Numbered from the stretch's first letter, positions 24,501 through 35,680 are shown. The stretch: DNA of 64,000 nt from Edaphochlamys debaryana (GCA_016858145.1 JAEHOE010000003.1:62001-126000), one strand, 5' to 3'. Numbers and translations are program-made. Notes: generated by a model not told the origin, from the letters alone.

Positions 24501-27500
24501 GCCTAAGCAACCCAGCCAGCTGCCTCTCTGGTCACAGCGCCGCGGTCCCCGTCACCCCCCCACTCCACCCACCCACGCCCATTGCCCTTGGCCCTGCACG
24601 TGCGCATGCTGCACGTGCACATGTGCACACGCACTGCCCCCACACGCACCCGCTATGAGCAGCGTGCCCCCCACCGCCACGGGCACAGCGATGGCGACCA
24701 CATTGGGGCCGCTGTCGCCGCCCCCCGGCGCGGCCACGGGCGGCGGCGGCGGCGGCGAGGCCGTGGGCCGCCACGTGAGCGCCACGTCCGTGTACCCCCA
24801 GAAGCCCGTGCCCGTGATGTTGCGGCCCTGTGACACAGCCACCCAGTCCGTCTTGTAAAACCTGGGGGGCGAGGGGCGGGAGGGCGGCAGTGGGCGGGTG
24901 CGCTAGGCTGCAGCTGCCTTGCTGCCATCTCCTTTTGCCCATGGCAACCGCGGGCCCATTGCGGGCTCTCCTGAGGGTGTGCTCGGGTCTGTCATGCGCA
25001 CGGCCCAAGCTCAGTGGCCCTGACGTCGACCCACATCACGAGTCGTGACGTCGACCCACATCACGTTAAGCAGCATACGTACGCCTCTCCCAGCCGCTTA
25101 CGGAGGACCACTTGCCAGCTCGCCCCCGTATCACCCCGGAACGCCACGAGCACTCCACCGTCTGCCCCCGCCGGCGCTGGAGCAGCCCCGCGCGCCCATC
25201 TGAACGCGGGTGCCAACTGCCCAGCGCTTCACGCCACCGCGTGCCGCAACCCACCTGTAGTCATAGATGAAGGCGTCATAGTAAGATATGTTCCGGTATC
25301 CGTTTTTGTTCGGGATGAAGCTGGGGCACAGGCTGCCGCACTGGACGTTCCAAAAGGGGTCGTCGGCATTACTAAAGGGCGATGGCACCGTCGAGTGGAT
25401 CTCCACGCCCTGTGACAGGCGCAAGGCGGAGGGCGGGGGTGAGGGCATGGCAGGGTAATGTACGCCACCGCACAGCGAGAGGCGGGACCTGAGGCGAGAG
25501 CCCGGGGCGAAGGCAGGGAGGCGCTCCAGTGGACGCCCCCGTGGGAAGGCATGCCCAGGCGGTCCTGATACACTGCCCTCGCACGCGCCCGTACCGCCGG
25601 CCGGTCACACACATGGTCCGCCAACGCCCCTACCCCGCCGCCAGACCCCAGGGCGCACCTGGAAGTCAATGACTCCGTCCGTCTCCACCGACAGCGCCCC
25701 GATCAGCAGGTACAGCCAGGAGCGGCGCGGCGAAGCGCGCGGGTTGGTCATGTACAGCGAACCGCGCCAGCGCAGCGTGCCGAACACAAACACCATCTGC
25801 GCCGGCAGGCAGCCGGAGGCAAACAGGGCTTACAGCGCTGCAGCAAACATGGCGGGCGGCAGAGGCACACGCCCGGTCGCGTGCAGGACGCAGGTACCTG
25901 ATGGCGTCAGCTGAGCCAGCGCCAGCGCACCCCTTGCCCCCGCACCTGGCCCAGGTTACCAAAGTCGATGGTGTACCTCCCCGTGGGGTTGGGGTGGCAC
26001 GCGTACACCTCCTTGGTGCCGTTCACAAAGAGCTGACCGTCCGCGGGGCCGCTAGTCTCGGGGGGCCACTCCGAGGCCACAAACGTGATATCGTTAACCA
26101 CCTGTATGGCCGGAATGAGCGGGTCGCTGAGCAGCTGCCGCAGCTCAGCCCCGGAGCGGACCGACACGCCGGGTATGCCAGTGGAGGACAGGCACTGCGT
26201 GAACGGCTGTGTGTACACGCCGACGTTGGTCAGCTCCCATCTGCTGCTCGCGGCCACCGCCGGGGAGATGCCCGGCGACGGCGGCCAGAAGCTGGCCCCC
26301 GACAGCACCCAGCGCGCGATGCTGACAGCGGTGCCGTTGGGGGCGGCCGTGTAGACCGGCAGGGCGTCGCCGCTGAGGCTGGTCGAATTGGCGTACTCTG
26401 CCATGTACAGGGCCAGGTTGGACTTGTCCGGGGTGAGGAGCGTCACGGAGGAGAGGGAGCAAACGCCGCCCAGCGTCGTGTCCACCAGGGACAGCAGCGG
26501 CGCGAAGTAGCGCGGCCACAGCAGCTGGTTCATGAGGTAGGTGTTGGTGAAGGTGAGGCCGCTGATGGACAGCGAGGCGCCCCAGCCCACGGTGATCCCG
26601 GCACGGGTCCAGTTCTGGTTGACATCAACCTGTGTGCCCACGCAGCCGTACAGCTGCACAGCGCGCGGCGCCGTGAGGTTGACGCTGTTGGCAAAGTTGA
26701 AGTCACCGTAGCTGAGCGTTGTGTTCTGCAGAGGGGTAGCGGGCAAGTTGGGCAAGTTGCATTTACTAAGTACAGCAGCAAGCCCGTCTGTCCCTGACCT
26801 TCGCCCAGGTTGTCACAGTCTACAGAGCCGGGGCCCTCCCCCCACCTGGTACACGAAGACGGACGTCACGTTGGGGTTCGCCAGTGCAAGGCGCATAGAC
26901 GGTGAGTCGTACACGGGGACGCCCCCAGCATAACATGCCGCAGCGGCTGGCCGCAGGTCAGTGGGCAGTAAGAGTAGGTTGCTGACGGACAGTCCTGGTG
27001 CACTGAATGCTGGCAGCAGACGGGGGCCCTGCGGGGGCGAAACCGGTCGGGGGAGCCGTGTGCGGCAACTCCGCCCTTTACCACCTGCACCCTAGAAGCG
27101 ACAGTCCTGTCCCTCCCCGTGGGAAGCTCACCGCGACTGCGTCCCCGGCTGCCTGACCAGAGCCTGGCTCGATGAGGCTGCCCCGCACGCTGGCATCCGC
27201 CCAAAACAGGGATGCATTTACGAGCTGACCAGACTCCGCGAGCAGGCTGACCGATTCCAGAGTGATGCTGCTGGCATTCAGGGCGGTGATAGGGGAGCTG
27301 TGCAGACCCTTGGAGGCATTTGACAGCGCGCCTGGCAAGTACCAGACTGTCACTCCTCGCAGGGAGACCGACGACCCGTTGCCACCAAATATTATGACCT
27401 CCGCTGTTTCCAACTCGATGGTGCCTGGGCCCTCAATCACCCAGGCGGCGCGAGCAGGGACGCGAGTCCGTTCCGTCGACGCCCAGCGCCAGCGCGCACC

Positions 27501-27614
27501 GTTCAGGAACACACGCTGCTGAGACGCAAGTTCCTGCCATAGTGACTGGCTTGTGGCTTGTGCGAGGACCAGAGCCAGCGCCAATCCCGCGAGTGTCCAG
27601 CTGTTGCCCCGCAT
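18576..27614 (-). CDS. Receptor-like protein kinase (TKL/tyrosine-kinase-like) with large ectodomain
   Basis: Nineteen exons in transcript order: 27132-27614, 26846-27028, 25946-26725, 25659-25796, 25255-25409, 24650-24861, 24174-24425, 23756-23878, 23397-23491, 22938-22979, 22658-22725, 22336-22408, 21378-21801, 20885-20952, 20592-20675, 20212-20279, 19544-19962, 19146-19288 and 18576-18782, giving 1,338 residues. Residues 1-22 are a signal peptide. An ectodomain with many N-glycosylation sites and beta-helix-like hydrophobic repeats runs to about 630. One membrane helix follows (VVAIAVPVAVGGTLLIAG then LVGLVFWLKRRKG), then a Gly/Ser-rich juxtamembrane region. The kinase has GEGTFGKVFKG (about 766), AVK, LVLEFCDRGSL, HGDLKARN (about 1008), DFG, APE and WESDPSIRP, so the catalytic residues are present. 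An 80-residue low-complexity insert precedes the catalytic loop. A plasma-membrane signalling receptor is inferred; the ligand is unknown. Confidence 0.88.
21240..21376. repeat. Short C-rich tandem repeat in a kinase intron
   Basis: Imperfect units of the type ggccccacctcccagc are repeated through the intron next to the donor at 21377. No other feature is visible there. Confidence 0.7.
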
Positions 27615-28379
27615 AGCGAGGCCAGACGGGACCCTGCCTCCACCCTGCAAGTCACGCAGCGCTACTCGAGCGCTACCCTGTCATCGTCGCCACGCTCGTG
27701 GTCTAGACATATTACAGTCGCACGCAGTGTACTCGGTGTATGCAGAATAATCGTCACTATGGGGAAATGCTGTTAAAAGCTTTCGCAAGGTCAGCAGGCA
27801 AGTAGGTACCGGGCGAGGAGATACGCTCGGCGGGCCATGGCGCTGTCAACAGTGGGAATTCCCCGTTTCTCTGTCGATGATATAAGCGTAAATACATACC
27901 TCCCGCGGGGTTTAGGGGGCCAAGAGGGAGGCCGAAAAGGTTGGACGCCGGTACATGCCACTGCATGGCCCGCAAGCGGCAAGAACCCAGGGAGCTGGGT
28001 TCTGGGCTCATGGTGTTGCGAATGCAGCAGCTGGAAAGGCGAGGGCGACGCTAGCTCCAGCCGTTCGGGGGGCTGCCTCTCTGCTAGTTCCCCCTTAGTC
28101 AGGTGATCCAGGTGATCCACATCGAGGTGTGACCGTCGGGGGCACGTAGCCTCAGCCTCTGCCGCGACAGGGTGTAAGCTAGGTCGGCGGAAGACTGGAT
28201 GTACGGGGGGGAAGCTTTGAGCGGACAGGCGAAAGTGCACTTAAAAGGTGAGAGGGGTCTGCTGAGGCTGGGGTATGATGGGTTAATGCAACATTCGTCC
28301 TCCTGAACTATGCTTGATGTTCTTGGCCCCTTCCCCGGGAGGGTGTGCCGCTGATCTCTGCTGGGCCCCTGTGGGTCTC
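27615..28379. other. Upstream region of the receptor-like kinase
   Basis: No coding segment was recognised. It should contain the kinase promoter. A minus-strand TATA-like ttatatca at about 27876-27883 lies roughly 265 bp upstream of the ATG, but nothing supports it beyond its sequence. Confidence 0.35.
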
Positions 28380-28640
28380 AGACCGCGCGTGTGTCGAGAG
28401 GGTGGCTGCGCTTGTTCCTGGGGTTTCTGACTTGCTCCCCCCCCTCGGCCTCGGCCCTGGTGGGGTTGAGCATTGATGGCGCGTGTGGCGAGAGGGTGGT
28501 TGCGCTGAGCTTGCGGTCGCACTGGTGGTGTGCCTGGCGGTGTGCTGGCTTCGTTTCCCTTCTCCGAGGGCCTCGGCACTGGTGGGGGTGACCTCCGTTT
28601 GCGCTTGTGGCGATAGGGTGGCTGCGCTTTGCTTGCGGAC
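28380..28640. repeat. Degenerate repeat cluster
   Basis: Three related blocks with cgagagggtggctgcgct-like cores occur near 28395, 28483 and 28609, spaced about 90 and 125 bp apart, each followed by similar Cys/Trp-rich frames. A 20-base match (gctggggtatgatgggtt) also occurs at about 28268 and 28880, on either side of this cluster. It could be an old repeat element. No gene was recognised from 28641 to 29302. Confidence 0.55.
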
Positions 28641-29324
28641 GCACTGCGCTTTCGGGCGCTTGATCTTTGCGCACGGGCCGTTTTAAGTTAGTGGGTGCGC
28701 TGTTCTGCGGTTGTTCAGGACGCTTCCGGCTTCGGCTGGGGGGCATGGGGCTCCGGCTGCTGCTCCGTTCAAGTCCTCCCTACCTTTGCGCTTGCCGCTT
28801 TGGCTCGGGGAGGCACCTTGTGTAACTAAATGCATCCTTAATGCAACGTGCAGCTAGCCGGGTCTGGCCCCACCAGGCTGGGGTATGATGGGTTGGGCTG
28901 GGATGGGTTGGGCTAGGGGTGGAATGGGAAACGGGGACCAGGTTACGCGAAAAGCAAGGCCAGCAAAGTGGAATAACAGTCTCGTAACACCTAGGTGAGG
29001 GGTGCATGGACCGGCAAGAGCTCCGGGATCAGCTGCTGTTCCCTACCCGTCAGTCCATGCATGGGTTGACGGGCTGGGGAGTGGGGACCTGCAGCGTCTG
29101 CTCTCCGTATCAAGACTCGGAGGTCGACCCCGTCTCTGACAAACAACAAAGCACAATGCAGCGCAGGCACGCTTGGCTCCAGGCCCCGTGCTTAGGGTGC
29201 ACATGCTCGCCGTGGTAGCGGTGTACGTGCACGGCCCTCCTGGCCTGGGGGGGAGGGTGGCCCAAGGGAAGAAATTGCAGGCGGACCAGTGAATAGGGCA
29301 GCTTGTTGGGCTGGGCTTGCTTGA

Positions 29325-29766
29325 GTGGGCTCGCCACGTGGCACGTGGCCAAGAGTGCACTCTTTCGACTCGGTGTGCGCGTGATTGCGGAGTTCTGGGC
29401 TCGCGTCCGTTCGTTCGCAGACGACTGTGGGCAAGGTTTCGATGAGAAGTGGATAGACGTTCCGCCAGACCACCTTTTCCTGGGCGGCGTGTCAGGGAAG
29501 CCAGTTCAACCCCCCTGCGGATGTCAAGCCGGCTTCCCCCTGAATCAGCGTTGTTGCTTTTGTCATGATGTAGCCTGGCCTTCTAGGGTTGTGACTTTTG
29601 CTGGATGGCTTGGAGTAGGTGGCGGCCCCGGTGTGTGACTCTCCTCTAGGGAGCGCCTGGGGTCGGGGGAAGTTGGCTCTCTCCCTCTCATGCGAGCCCC
29701 TCATGTGGGGCCGGCAGCTCGTCTGCCCGCTGGCTGCAACCCCGTAACGCGTCAATCCTAAAGTGG
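29325..29766. other. Insertion in the 5' flank of the eIF5A duplicate
   Basis: Relative to the intact eIF5A upstream region (32583-32620), about 440 bp are inserted. Its borders share agtggg (left 29325-29330, right near 29763-29768), resembling a short target-site duplication. No coding frame or inverted termini were recognised. Confidence 0.45.
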
Positions 29767-30091
29767 GGCCGCTTGGGGACCCTAGCTGGCCTTCAAAGCA
29801 CCACGGTTGCTGCTTTGCCAAGTAGAAGAAGCATCAACAGCCATTTGTGAAGGAATGCTGGCTTGGGGCGCGGGAAGAGAATGTAGGCGCGCACCGAGTC
29901 TTGCGGCCACAGCGCACCCAAACAGACCCCTTTTCGGTGCCTCCACACCAGCCTCCCGCCTCACACCTGCACCGTAGCGGCAAATCTAGCCAAAATGTCT
30001 GACCACGAGGTTGAGATCTTTGACAGCGCCGACGCCGGCGCGTCGCTGACCTTCCCTCAGCAGGCTGGTACCGTTCGCAAGAACGGCTCAG

Positions 30092-30124
30092 CGTAACGGC
30101 TAACGGCTGCCGTTAGCCGTTACG
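30092..30124. repeat. 33-bp perfect palindrome inside the eIF5A pseudogene
   Basis: Sixteen-base arms (30092-30107 and 30109-30124) are exact reverse complements around one unpaired base. The insertion carrying it is bordered by acggct on both sides. It could fold into a long hairpin. It is absent from the intact gene. Confidence 0.92.
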
Positions 30125-30209
30125 GCTACATGGTCATAAACAACCGCCCCTGCAAGGTGCGCACCAGCGCTGGCCAGGAGCTGGGCGCACAGCCGGCAAC
30201 CAAAATTCG

Positions 30210-31708
30210 CGCGCAAGGGGGCAGTGCTAAAACCACATTGCATGGTCCTCCTCCCATGCTGGGGCGGCTCTTGTCCGGACAGCAACGCATCGACCCTCTC
30301 ACGCACAGCGTGCACATGTGCCGCCTTGCGCAAGCTTGTCATGCAAACTCTAATAACCTCAGGATAGGGAAAAGGGCTGAGCCCCAAACCCCGCGAGGCG
30401 GGGCAGCACTGGGGCCGCGCACTTAAGCACTGAGCCCCACAGCGCACAAACGCCACCTCGGCGGCGGCCACCTGGGGGCCATCGCAATCCCCCAATGCCG
30501 GACTTTGCCGGCTGGGTTGGGTGCACAAACACATGCACCGCTTCAAAGTGTTGAAGGAGAAGATGGGGGGCTTCGCCGCCCGCAGAGCCTGACGGCGGCG
30601 GCTCAGCCCAAAAAGAGCTGCGCCGGCCCCATGCAAGCCTTGACTGCGCTATGGACTACAGTGGACCAATGCATCTACAGCAGCGGGCCCCGGAAAAGCA
30701 ACCGGGGCAACCAGGCAACGGCCAACCACACCCCACGAACTCAGTACGACACACACCTCCCCCGCACAAGGCAGATGTATCTGACCTGTGATCACTGCTC
30801 ATGCTGACGCCTAACTCAGCTCCGCCTCGCAGGCCCGGTCGTCGGCCATGTAGATCCAGTGCTTGCATTTATTGCACGTGCCGCACGTGCACCAATGGCG
30901 GGCGGCCGCTGCCGCGGGGGCGGGCTGCCTCCTCCGCCGACCGGGCGGCCGCCGCATCCTCCGCCGTCATCCCCGCCGTCGCCGCCGACGCCGCCGCCTC
31001 CGGGCGGCCGGTCCGAGAGCCTCATGCAACTCCAGGTCGATCTTCACCTCCAGTGCCACGGGAGTCCCCATCCCCTTCGTGTATGGCCATCCCCGCCCGA
31101 ACAGCCCCCCCCAGGATACCACCGGTTTAGACACCTCCTTCAGTGAAAGCTACGGACACACAATGACAATGCGGCTAGTACCCAAGAGGTGAAGACAGGC
31201 CCGAATCGCCCCGCGGTGCAGGGTAACACGACGACCACACATCCACGCGTCCACCCCACCAACCACCTGACGTCTTGAAAGGCCAGACCTAAACGTCTCT
31301 CCAAGTCTGCGCTATGCACACCGCAATCCAAGCTATGGGCCTGGGGCTTGTCGCAGCCGCTGTCGGCTTGAGCGAGGGCTGTCCATTCCAGAGCGGCGCG
31401 GTTGTCCCCGGCCAACACGTTGACGGCCAACCCCTTCGCCATGCGGCGCTCCTGGCCATACACCATAACGGCCTTGGACCATACTGCAGCAGTGCACACC
31501 ACCCCATGAGCGCTTGAACGGGAGCGGGCAGAGGGGGGGGCAGGCAAGACCTGGGCACAACTTGTCGCAACCGGTAAGTTCCCGATCACGCACCTGCGCC
31601 GTGTGACACAGTCGCCCCGTAGCCGTCCAGCTTCACGGCCCACACGCAGGGCGCCTGGGAGCGGTGCCACTCCCAGCAGTCCCCTGCCGTATCTCCGCAT
31701 GCCACCGC
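30210..31708. other. Gene-poor region between eIF5A pseudogene and FolB
   Basis: No gene could be modelled. The minus strand at 30811-30897 reads a short Cys-rich segment (WCTCGTCNKCKHWIYMADD) ending in a stop, which may be the last exon of an unrecognised or decayed gene. A GC-rich low-complexity stretch lies at 30890-31030. Confidence 0.4.
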
Positions 31709-32553
31709 CTAGCGGCTGCGGTGGACCTCTATGCCTGGTCAGCAGCGAACGCAGACACCAGCCCTAGAGTTAGATCTCTGGAAGCATCAAGGGCAAGCCT
31801 CAGTGCTTCGGACGTGGCAAGGCAGCAGCTCACCAACGCTGTCCACCACGCTGGGTACCCCAGGAATGCTGAGCTTGCGAATGGTGAGCTTCAGCTCCTT
31901 CACGGCAGGGTGCTGGTGCAGGACCGCGGCACACGCCCGATGTGCAACCGCCTCCAGCAGTTTGCATGGCGGCCCTTCCACAATGCGCTTGATGTCCCTG
32001 CAAAGCCGCAGATGTGGGAACTAAGCGGGCGCTTCCGCAGACGCTGGGCCATAGCCCTCGCTCACTCGTATACGGCCGCGTAGCTGACGGTGTCCTCCAG
32101 TGCGTCCGTGGTTCCCGCACGGTGTAAGCTGACCTGCAGCTTTGCGTCCACAACGAAGGGCTGTCCAAGGCGCGTTTCCTGAGGATTTGGCGCGGAGGCG
32201 AGGCAGGACGCGTTCGGGGCGGCGGGGTCCCAGTGGGTGGTGGGATGTGCCCCCGTGGGGTCTGCCACGACCCAGAAGGCATGTTGCGACTGCACCGTCT
32301 GACCCACTACGTCAACACGCACCTCGGCAAGGACGCCGTGGCGCGCATGGAAGCGCATGCCGTTGATGTGGATCCAGTCGCGGCTGCCCTCGCTGCTAGT
32401 CGAAGTGGTCGCGCTTGATTGAACACTTGTGTTGGAACAGTATCCACGGGTCAATACGGGCAGGCTTGAAGAGCAAAGCCGGCTTCCAATTGCAGAACCC
32501 GTGAAAAGGGCTGAACCGCTCGTGCGAGCACAGACTTGCACAAGGGAGAACAT
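31709..32553 (-). CDS. folB: Dihydroneopterin aldolase (FolB)
   Basis: It converts 7,8-dihydroneopterin to 6-hydroxymethyl-dihydropterin and glycolaldehyde in folate synthesis. Exons in transcript order: 32323-32553, 32066-32178, 31834-31997 and 31709-31728, giving 175 residues. After a 55-residue Ser/Thr-rich leader, possibly a mitochondrial presequence, the family pattern is complete: DWIHINGMRFHARHGVLAE, LGQPFVVDAKLQVSLHRAG, DALEDTVSYAAVYEDIK, GPPCKLLEAVAHR (LLE/AVA helix with the catalytic-region lysine) and VDSVEVHRSR at the end. The first intron (32179-32322) has no in-frame stop, so the unspliced frame looks like a longer protein, but removing it gives the canonical GVLAEE-RLGQ junction. 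It starts 302 bp from divergent eIF5A. Confidence 0.9.
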
Positions 32554-32855
32554 GTTCGAGTGATCGCGACAGTGAGGCCGCGTGTTGGGCTGGGCTTGCT
32601 ATAGTGGACGACCGTTTGGGGACCCTAGCTGGCCTTCAAAGCACCACGTTTGCTGCTTTGCCCAGTAGAAGAGGCATCAACAGCCAGTCGAAAAAGAATG
32701 CTGGCTGGGGGCGCGGGAAGGCCCGAAGGGCATCGGGCCCCATGCAGGCGCGCACCGAGTCTTGCGGCCACAGCGCACCCAAACAGACCCCTTTTCGGTG
32801 CCCCCACACCAGCCTCCCGCCCCACACCTGCACCGTAGCGGCAAATCTAGCCAAA
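32554..32855. promoter_or_regulatory. Shared divergent promoter, FolB / eIF5A
   Basis: Only 302 bp separate the two start codons, so the promoters and 5' UTRs of both genes must lie here. The eIF5A-proximal 240 bp are duplicated at 29773-29995. No TATA box was identified with confidence. Confidence 0.6.
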
Positions 32856-34246
32856 ATGTCTGACCACGAGGTTGAGACCTTTGACAGCGCCGACGCCGGC
32901 GCGTCGCTGACCTTCCCTCAGCAGGCTGGTACCGTTCGCAAGAACGGCTACATGGTCATGAACAACCGCCCCTGCAAGGTGCGCACCAGCGCTGGCCAGG
33001 AGCTGGGCGCACAGCCGGCAACCAAATTTCGCGCGCCCCCCAGGTGGTGGACGTGTCGACCTCCAAGACCGGCAAGCACGGTCACGCCAAGTGCAACTTC
33101 ACCGGCATTGACATTTTCACCGGCAAGAAGTATGAGGAGATGACCCCCTCGTCGCACAACGTCGATGTGGGTGAAGGCGGCGCAGATCCTGCGGCGCTGG
33201 CCCCCTGTTAGCCCGCGTGCTACCGTTTGCCGCTGCGGGGCTTCCTTCAACCTCTGATGCAGCGGAATTGGGCTGGCTGCAGGTGCCGAACATCTCCAGG
33301 AAGGAGTACACCGTCATTGACATCACCGATGAGGGCATCGTGAGTCGCGCACGCTGCAGGCTTATCAGCGAGCCCGCTGGGACCTATGAAACCCCAATTG
33401 GGCGTGCTGGAACAAGCTGTGCGGGCTGTGCGCTGCGAACCACCTGGCGATTCAGCGCGCGAGCTGCAAGCAAAGGACTTCGCGCTGAGCAGCCTGCCCT
33501 GTGCCTTGTGCGTAGGTGTCCATGATGGACGAGGGTGGCAACACCCGCGATGACCTGTTCCTGCCCAAGGGCACGGATGAGGCCGACAAGCTGGCTGAGA
33601 TTATGCAGCAGCACTGGGCTGACCAGAAGGAGATGGCGATCACCGTCGTCAAGGTGAATAGAGCGCAGGGGACGCTGCTTGGGCCCGGACCTGGTCCGCC
33701 CGGTTCTGGAAGCTGCACGGCGGGTGGGAGCCCCACCGGAGGCTAGTGCAGAGCCAGGAGGTCCCCCCGCCGTGTTCGGATGCGCTACCGCACGCCATTA
33801 CCCCTTGCTCCAAGAGCTTGAGGCGCGCTAGAGGATTATGCGCGTCGCTATGGAATCTTCAGGGAGCAGGAAAGCTACCTGGAGGGGGCCTGAGGCGGGG
33901 CGATGGCAAAGCTCTTCAGGTTCTCACGGTGGCCCGCCGCTTTGGTCCCCTCTTGCGACGCAGGCCATGGGCGAGGAGATGATCAACTCCGTGAAGGTGA
34001 GCACGTGTGTTGCGTCCTGGGGTGGGGCCTGTCAGATAGGAGGGGCTGGGGGCGAGCTGAAGGACCGCGGGGAAGGGAGGCGGCGAGGCATCAGCGCGGG
34101 GTCCTCGCCCTTGACGCCCGAGGAACACGGGCTCACAATGGCCGGTGTCTGTGCTGTCGGGGCAGAGTTCTCTTCCTTGGTCTTCGTCCTGTGCTGACCC
34201 CCTGCGTCCTACCCCCACCCTCCAGGTCATCAACGAGAAGTCTTAA
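32856..34246 (+). CDS. EIF5A: Translation elongation/initiation factor 5A (eIF5A)
   Basis: It binds the ribosome E site and promotes peptide-bond formation at stalling motifs and termination; it acts in the cytosol after hypusine modification. Exons: 32856-32978, 33044-33166, 33283-33339, 33516-33653, 33964-33996 and 34226-34246, giving 164 residues, close to the usual size. The hypusine loop [12 protein letters not shown] is intact, with the modified lysine at residue 52. [32 protein letters not shown] and a C-terminal NSVKVINEKS follow. Codon use is strongly biased, as expected for a highly expressed gene. A partial, broken duplicate lies 2.9 kb upstream. Confidence 0.96.
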
Positions 34247-35680
34247 GCGGGCTCGCCCAGCTTATGCAGCACAGGCGTTGCGCGCCTCGCGATCAGCAGA
34301 GCGCGGGTGCGAGGAGTTGGGGTGCCGTCGTAGGCCCCTGCCGTGCGGAGCCGGCAGGGGTCCGTGATGCGCACACAGCAGCAGAGTTGCGGTCTGGTGG
34401 TAGCGCATAGTTGCTCCGCCGTGAGGCCCACGGGGGCGTCCTAGTGCTGGTGTCCTATCGGGGTCGGTTTCTCTGCGGCTGGTGGCTGATGCAGGAGGAT
34501 GCGGGTTGCCGCAGGAATGGGGGGCTGTGTCAATGACGGGGCGAGCCGTGAGGGGCGGGGCGGCTTGGGCCCATGCCGGTCGACTGGGTGGCGGTCGCGG
34601 GCGCGGACAAGTTAAACCAGGAACGAGAGTGTGAGAAGATATCGGGTTAAATCCTTTCTTGGCCAAGTCGATCCCCTGCGGCCCACCCAGCAGATTGGTG
34701 TCTGCCGTGGGGGCCGCCTTTCAGCTTGCAGCGGCACAGAGGGAGAGCTGAGTCGGAGGACGAGAATCGGCATCCTTGCAGAGCTTGAGGTAGATGCCTA
34801 TTGAGGATCAGCATGAGAACCCCGTCAATGCACGGCCAAGGTCGACATCCTAAAGAACAGCAAGGGAGATGGACAGAGACTGGACACTGGAGTGCCAGCC
34901 GAAGGCCGAGGCTTCGGGGAGGCATTCTATGCTCGCAGCGTCGCAGGGGCCGTGCAGCGTACTCCGGACGACCGCGAAGGGGGAGGGGGCTTCGGGGAGG
35001 GCAGGGCAATCAGTGAATCAGAGCTCTGCAAAGCACCCCAGGGGCTGTGGCTGCCTGCTCTGGTAAGGGGTTGGAACTGGTAAAGGTTGAGGAGCATGTC
35101 TACAGGCTGCCGTGGGTGTGGGAGGTGCAACTGGGGGAGACCAGGGAAGGTGTAAGGGGGCAGGGGCCAGGAGGCAGAGGTGGAGCGGGTTTGGCGCGGA
35201 ATGGCGGGATCCTGCATGGGCGCGCTGTGCTCGGTTGCTCCGCTGATTGACGACCACTCAACACCCCAATAATTGTTGCCACCGCTCCAGCAAGCCCTGT
35301 ATGCTTTGGCTTAAGCTCTCTGCTCGCGACAGCCACAAACTTTAGCAGCGTCTCGAGCGCTCGGCGAGTTGCTGCACTTAGCTGAGCTGAACACAAAGTG
35401 CGCTGCGTTTAGTAGGCCTGCAGCCATCATCGCTGCCTTGCGCGTCGTGGACAATCGCCACTGCGACTCGTTCCGCCGCTGGGGGCCAGGCGCGTGTGCG
35501 CTACTAGCGGTGAGACACACATGCACATGGGCTAGGAAGAGGCTTGGAAGCCGATATGTCGCTGGTCGCTTGGGTTACGTGCGCAACCTCAACCCCACCC
35601 CTCCGGCCCTCGACCCCCGCCCCTCCGGCCCATGGGTTAGGTGCAGACCCTGCCCGACCGGCACACGTGAGGCCACGACC
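34247..35680. other. 3' side of eIF5A and upstream region of the DDA1/SAP gene
   Basis: No gene was recognised. TGTAA at 35151-35155 is a possible, rather distant, poly(A) signal for eIF5A (905 bp past the stop). Confidence 0.4.

Larger units (their letters stand above)
29303..30209 (+). pseudogene. Broken partial duplicate of eIF5A (5' flank, exon 1, intron 1)
   Basis: Sequence 29773-30209 matches 32614-33034, that is the eIF5A 5' flank, exon 1 and intron 1, and stops just short of the exon 2 acceptor. A shorter match (tgttgggctgggcttgct) at 29303 corresponds to 32583. The ATG at 29996 opens [18 protein letters not shown] as in the intact gene. A 39-bp insertion after codon 31 contains a perfect palindrome and brings a stop directly after KNGSA. 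Exon 2, with the hypusine site, is absent. The copy cannot make eIF5A. Confidence 0.88.

Noticed and set aside
30092..30124. Hairpin as a transcription terminator
   Set aside because: Intrinsic hairpin terminators do not apply to nuclear polymerase II genes, and the hairpin is an insertion absent from the parent gene.
30816..31146. Gly/Pro/Arg-rich overlapping frames on both strands
   Set aside because: Low-complexity GC tract open in several frames at once; no conserved pattern.
32062..32553. Unspliced FolB frame as a longer protein with a 48-residue insert
   Set aside because: The insert has perfect GT-AG ends and removing it gives the canonical GVLAEE-RLGQ sequence, so it was treated as an intron.
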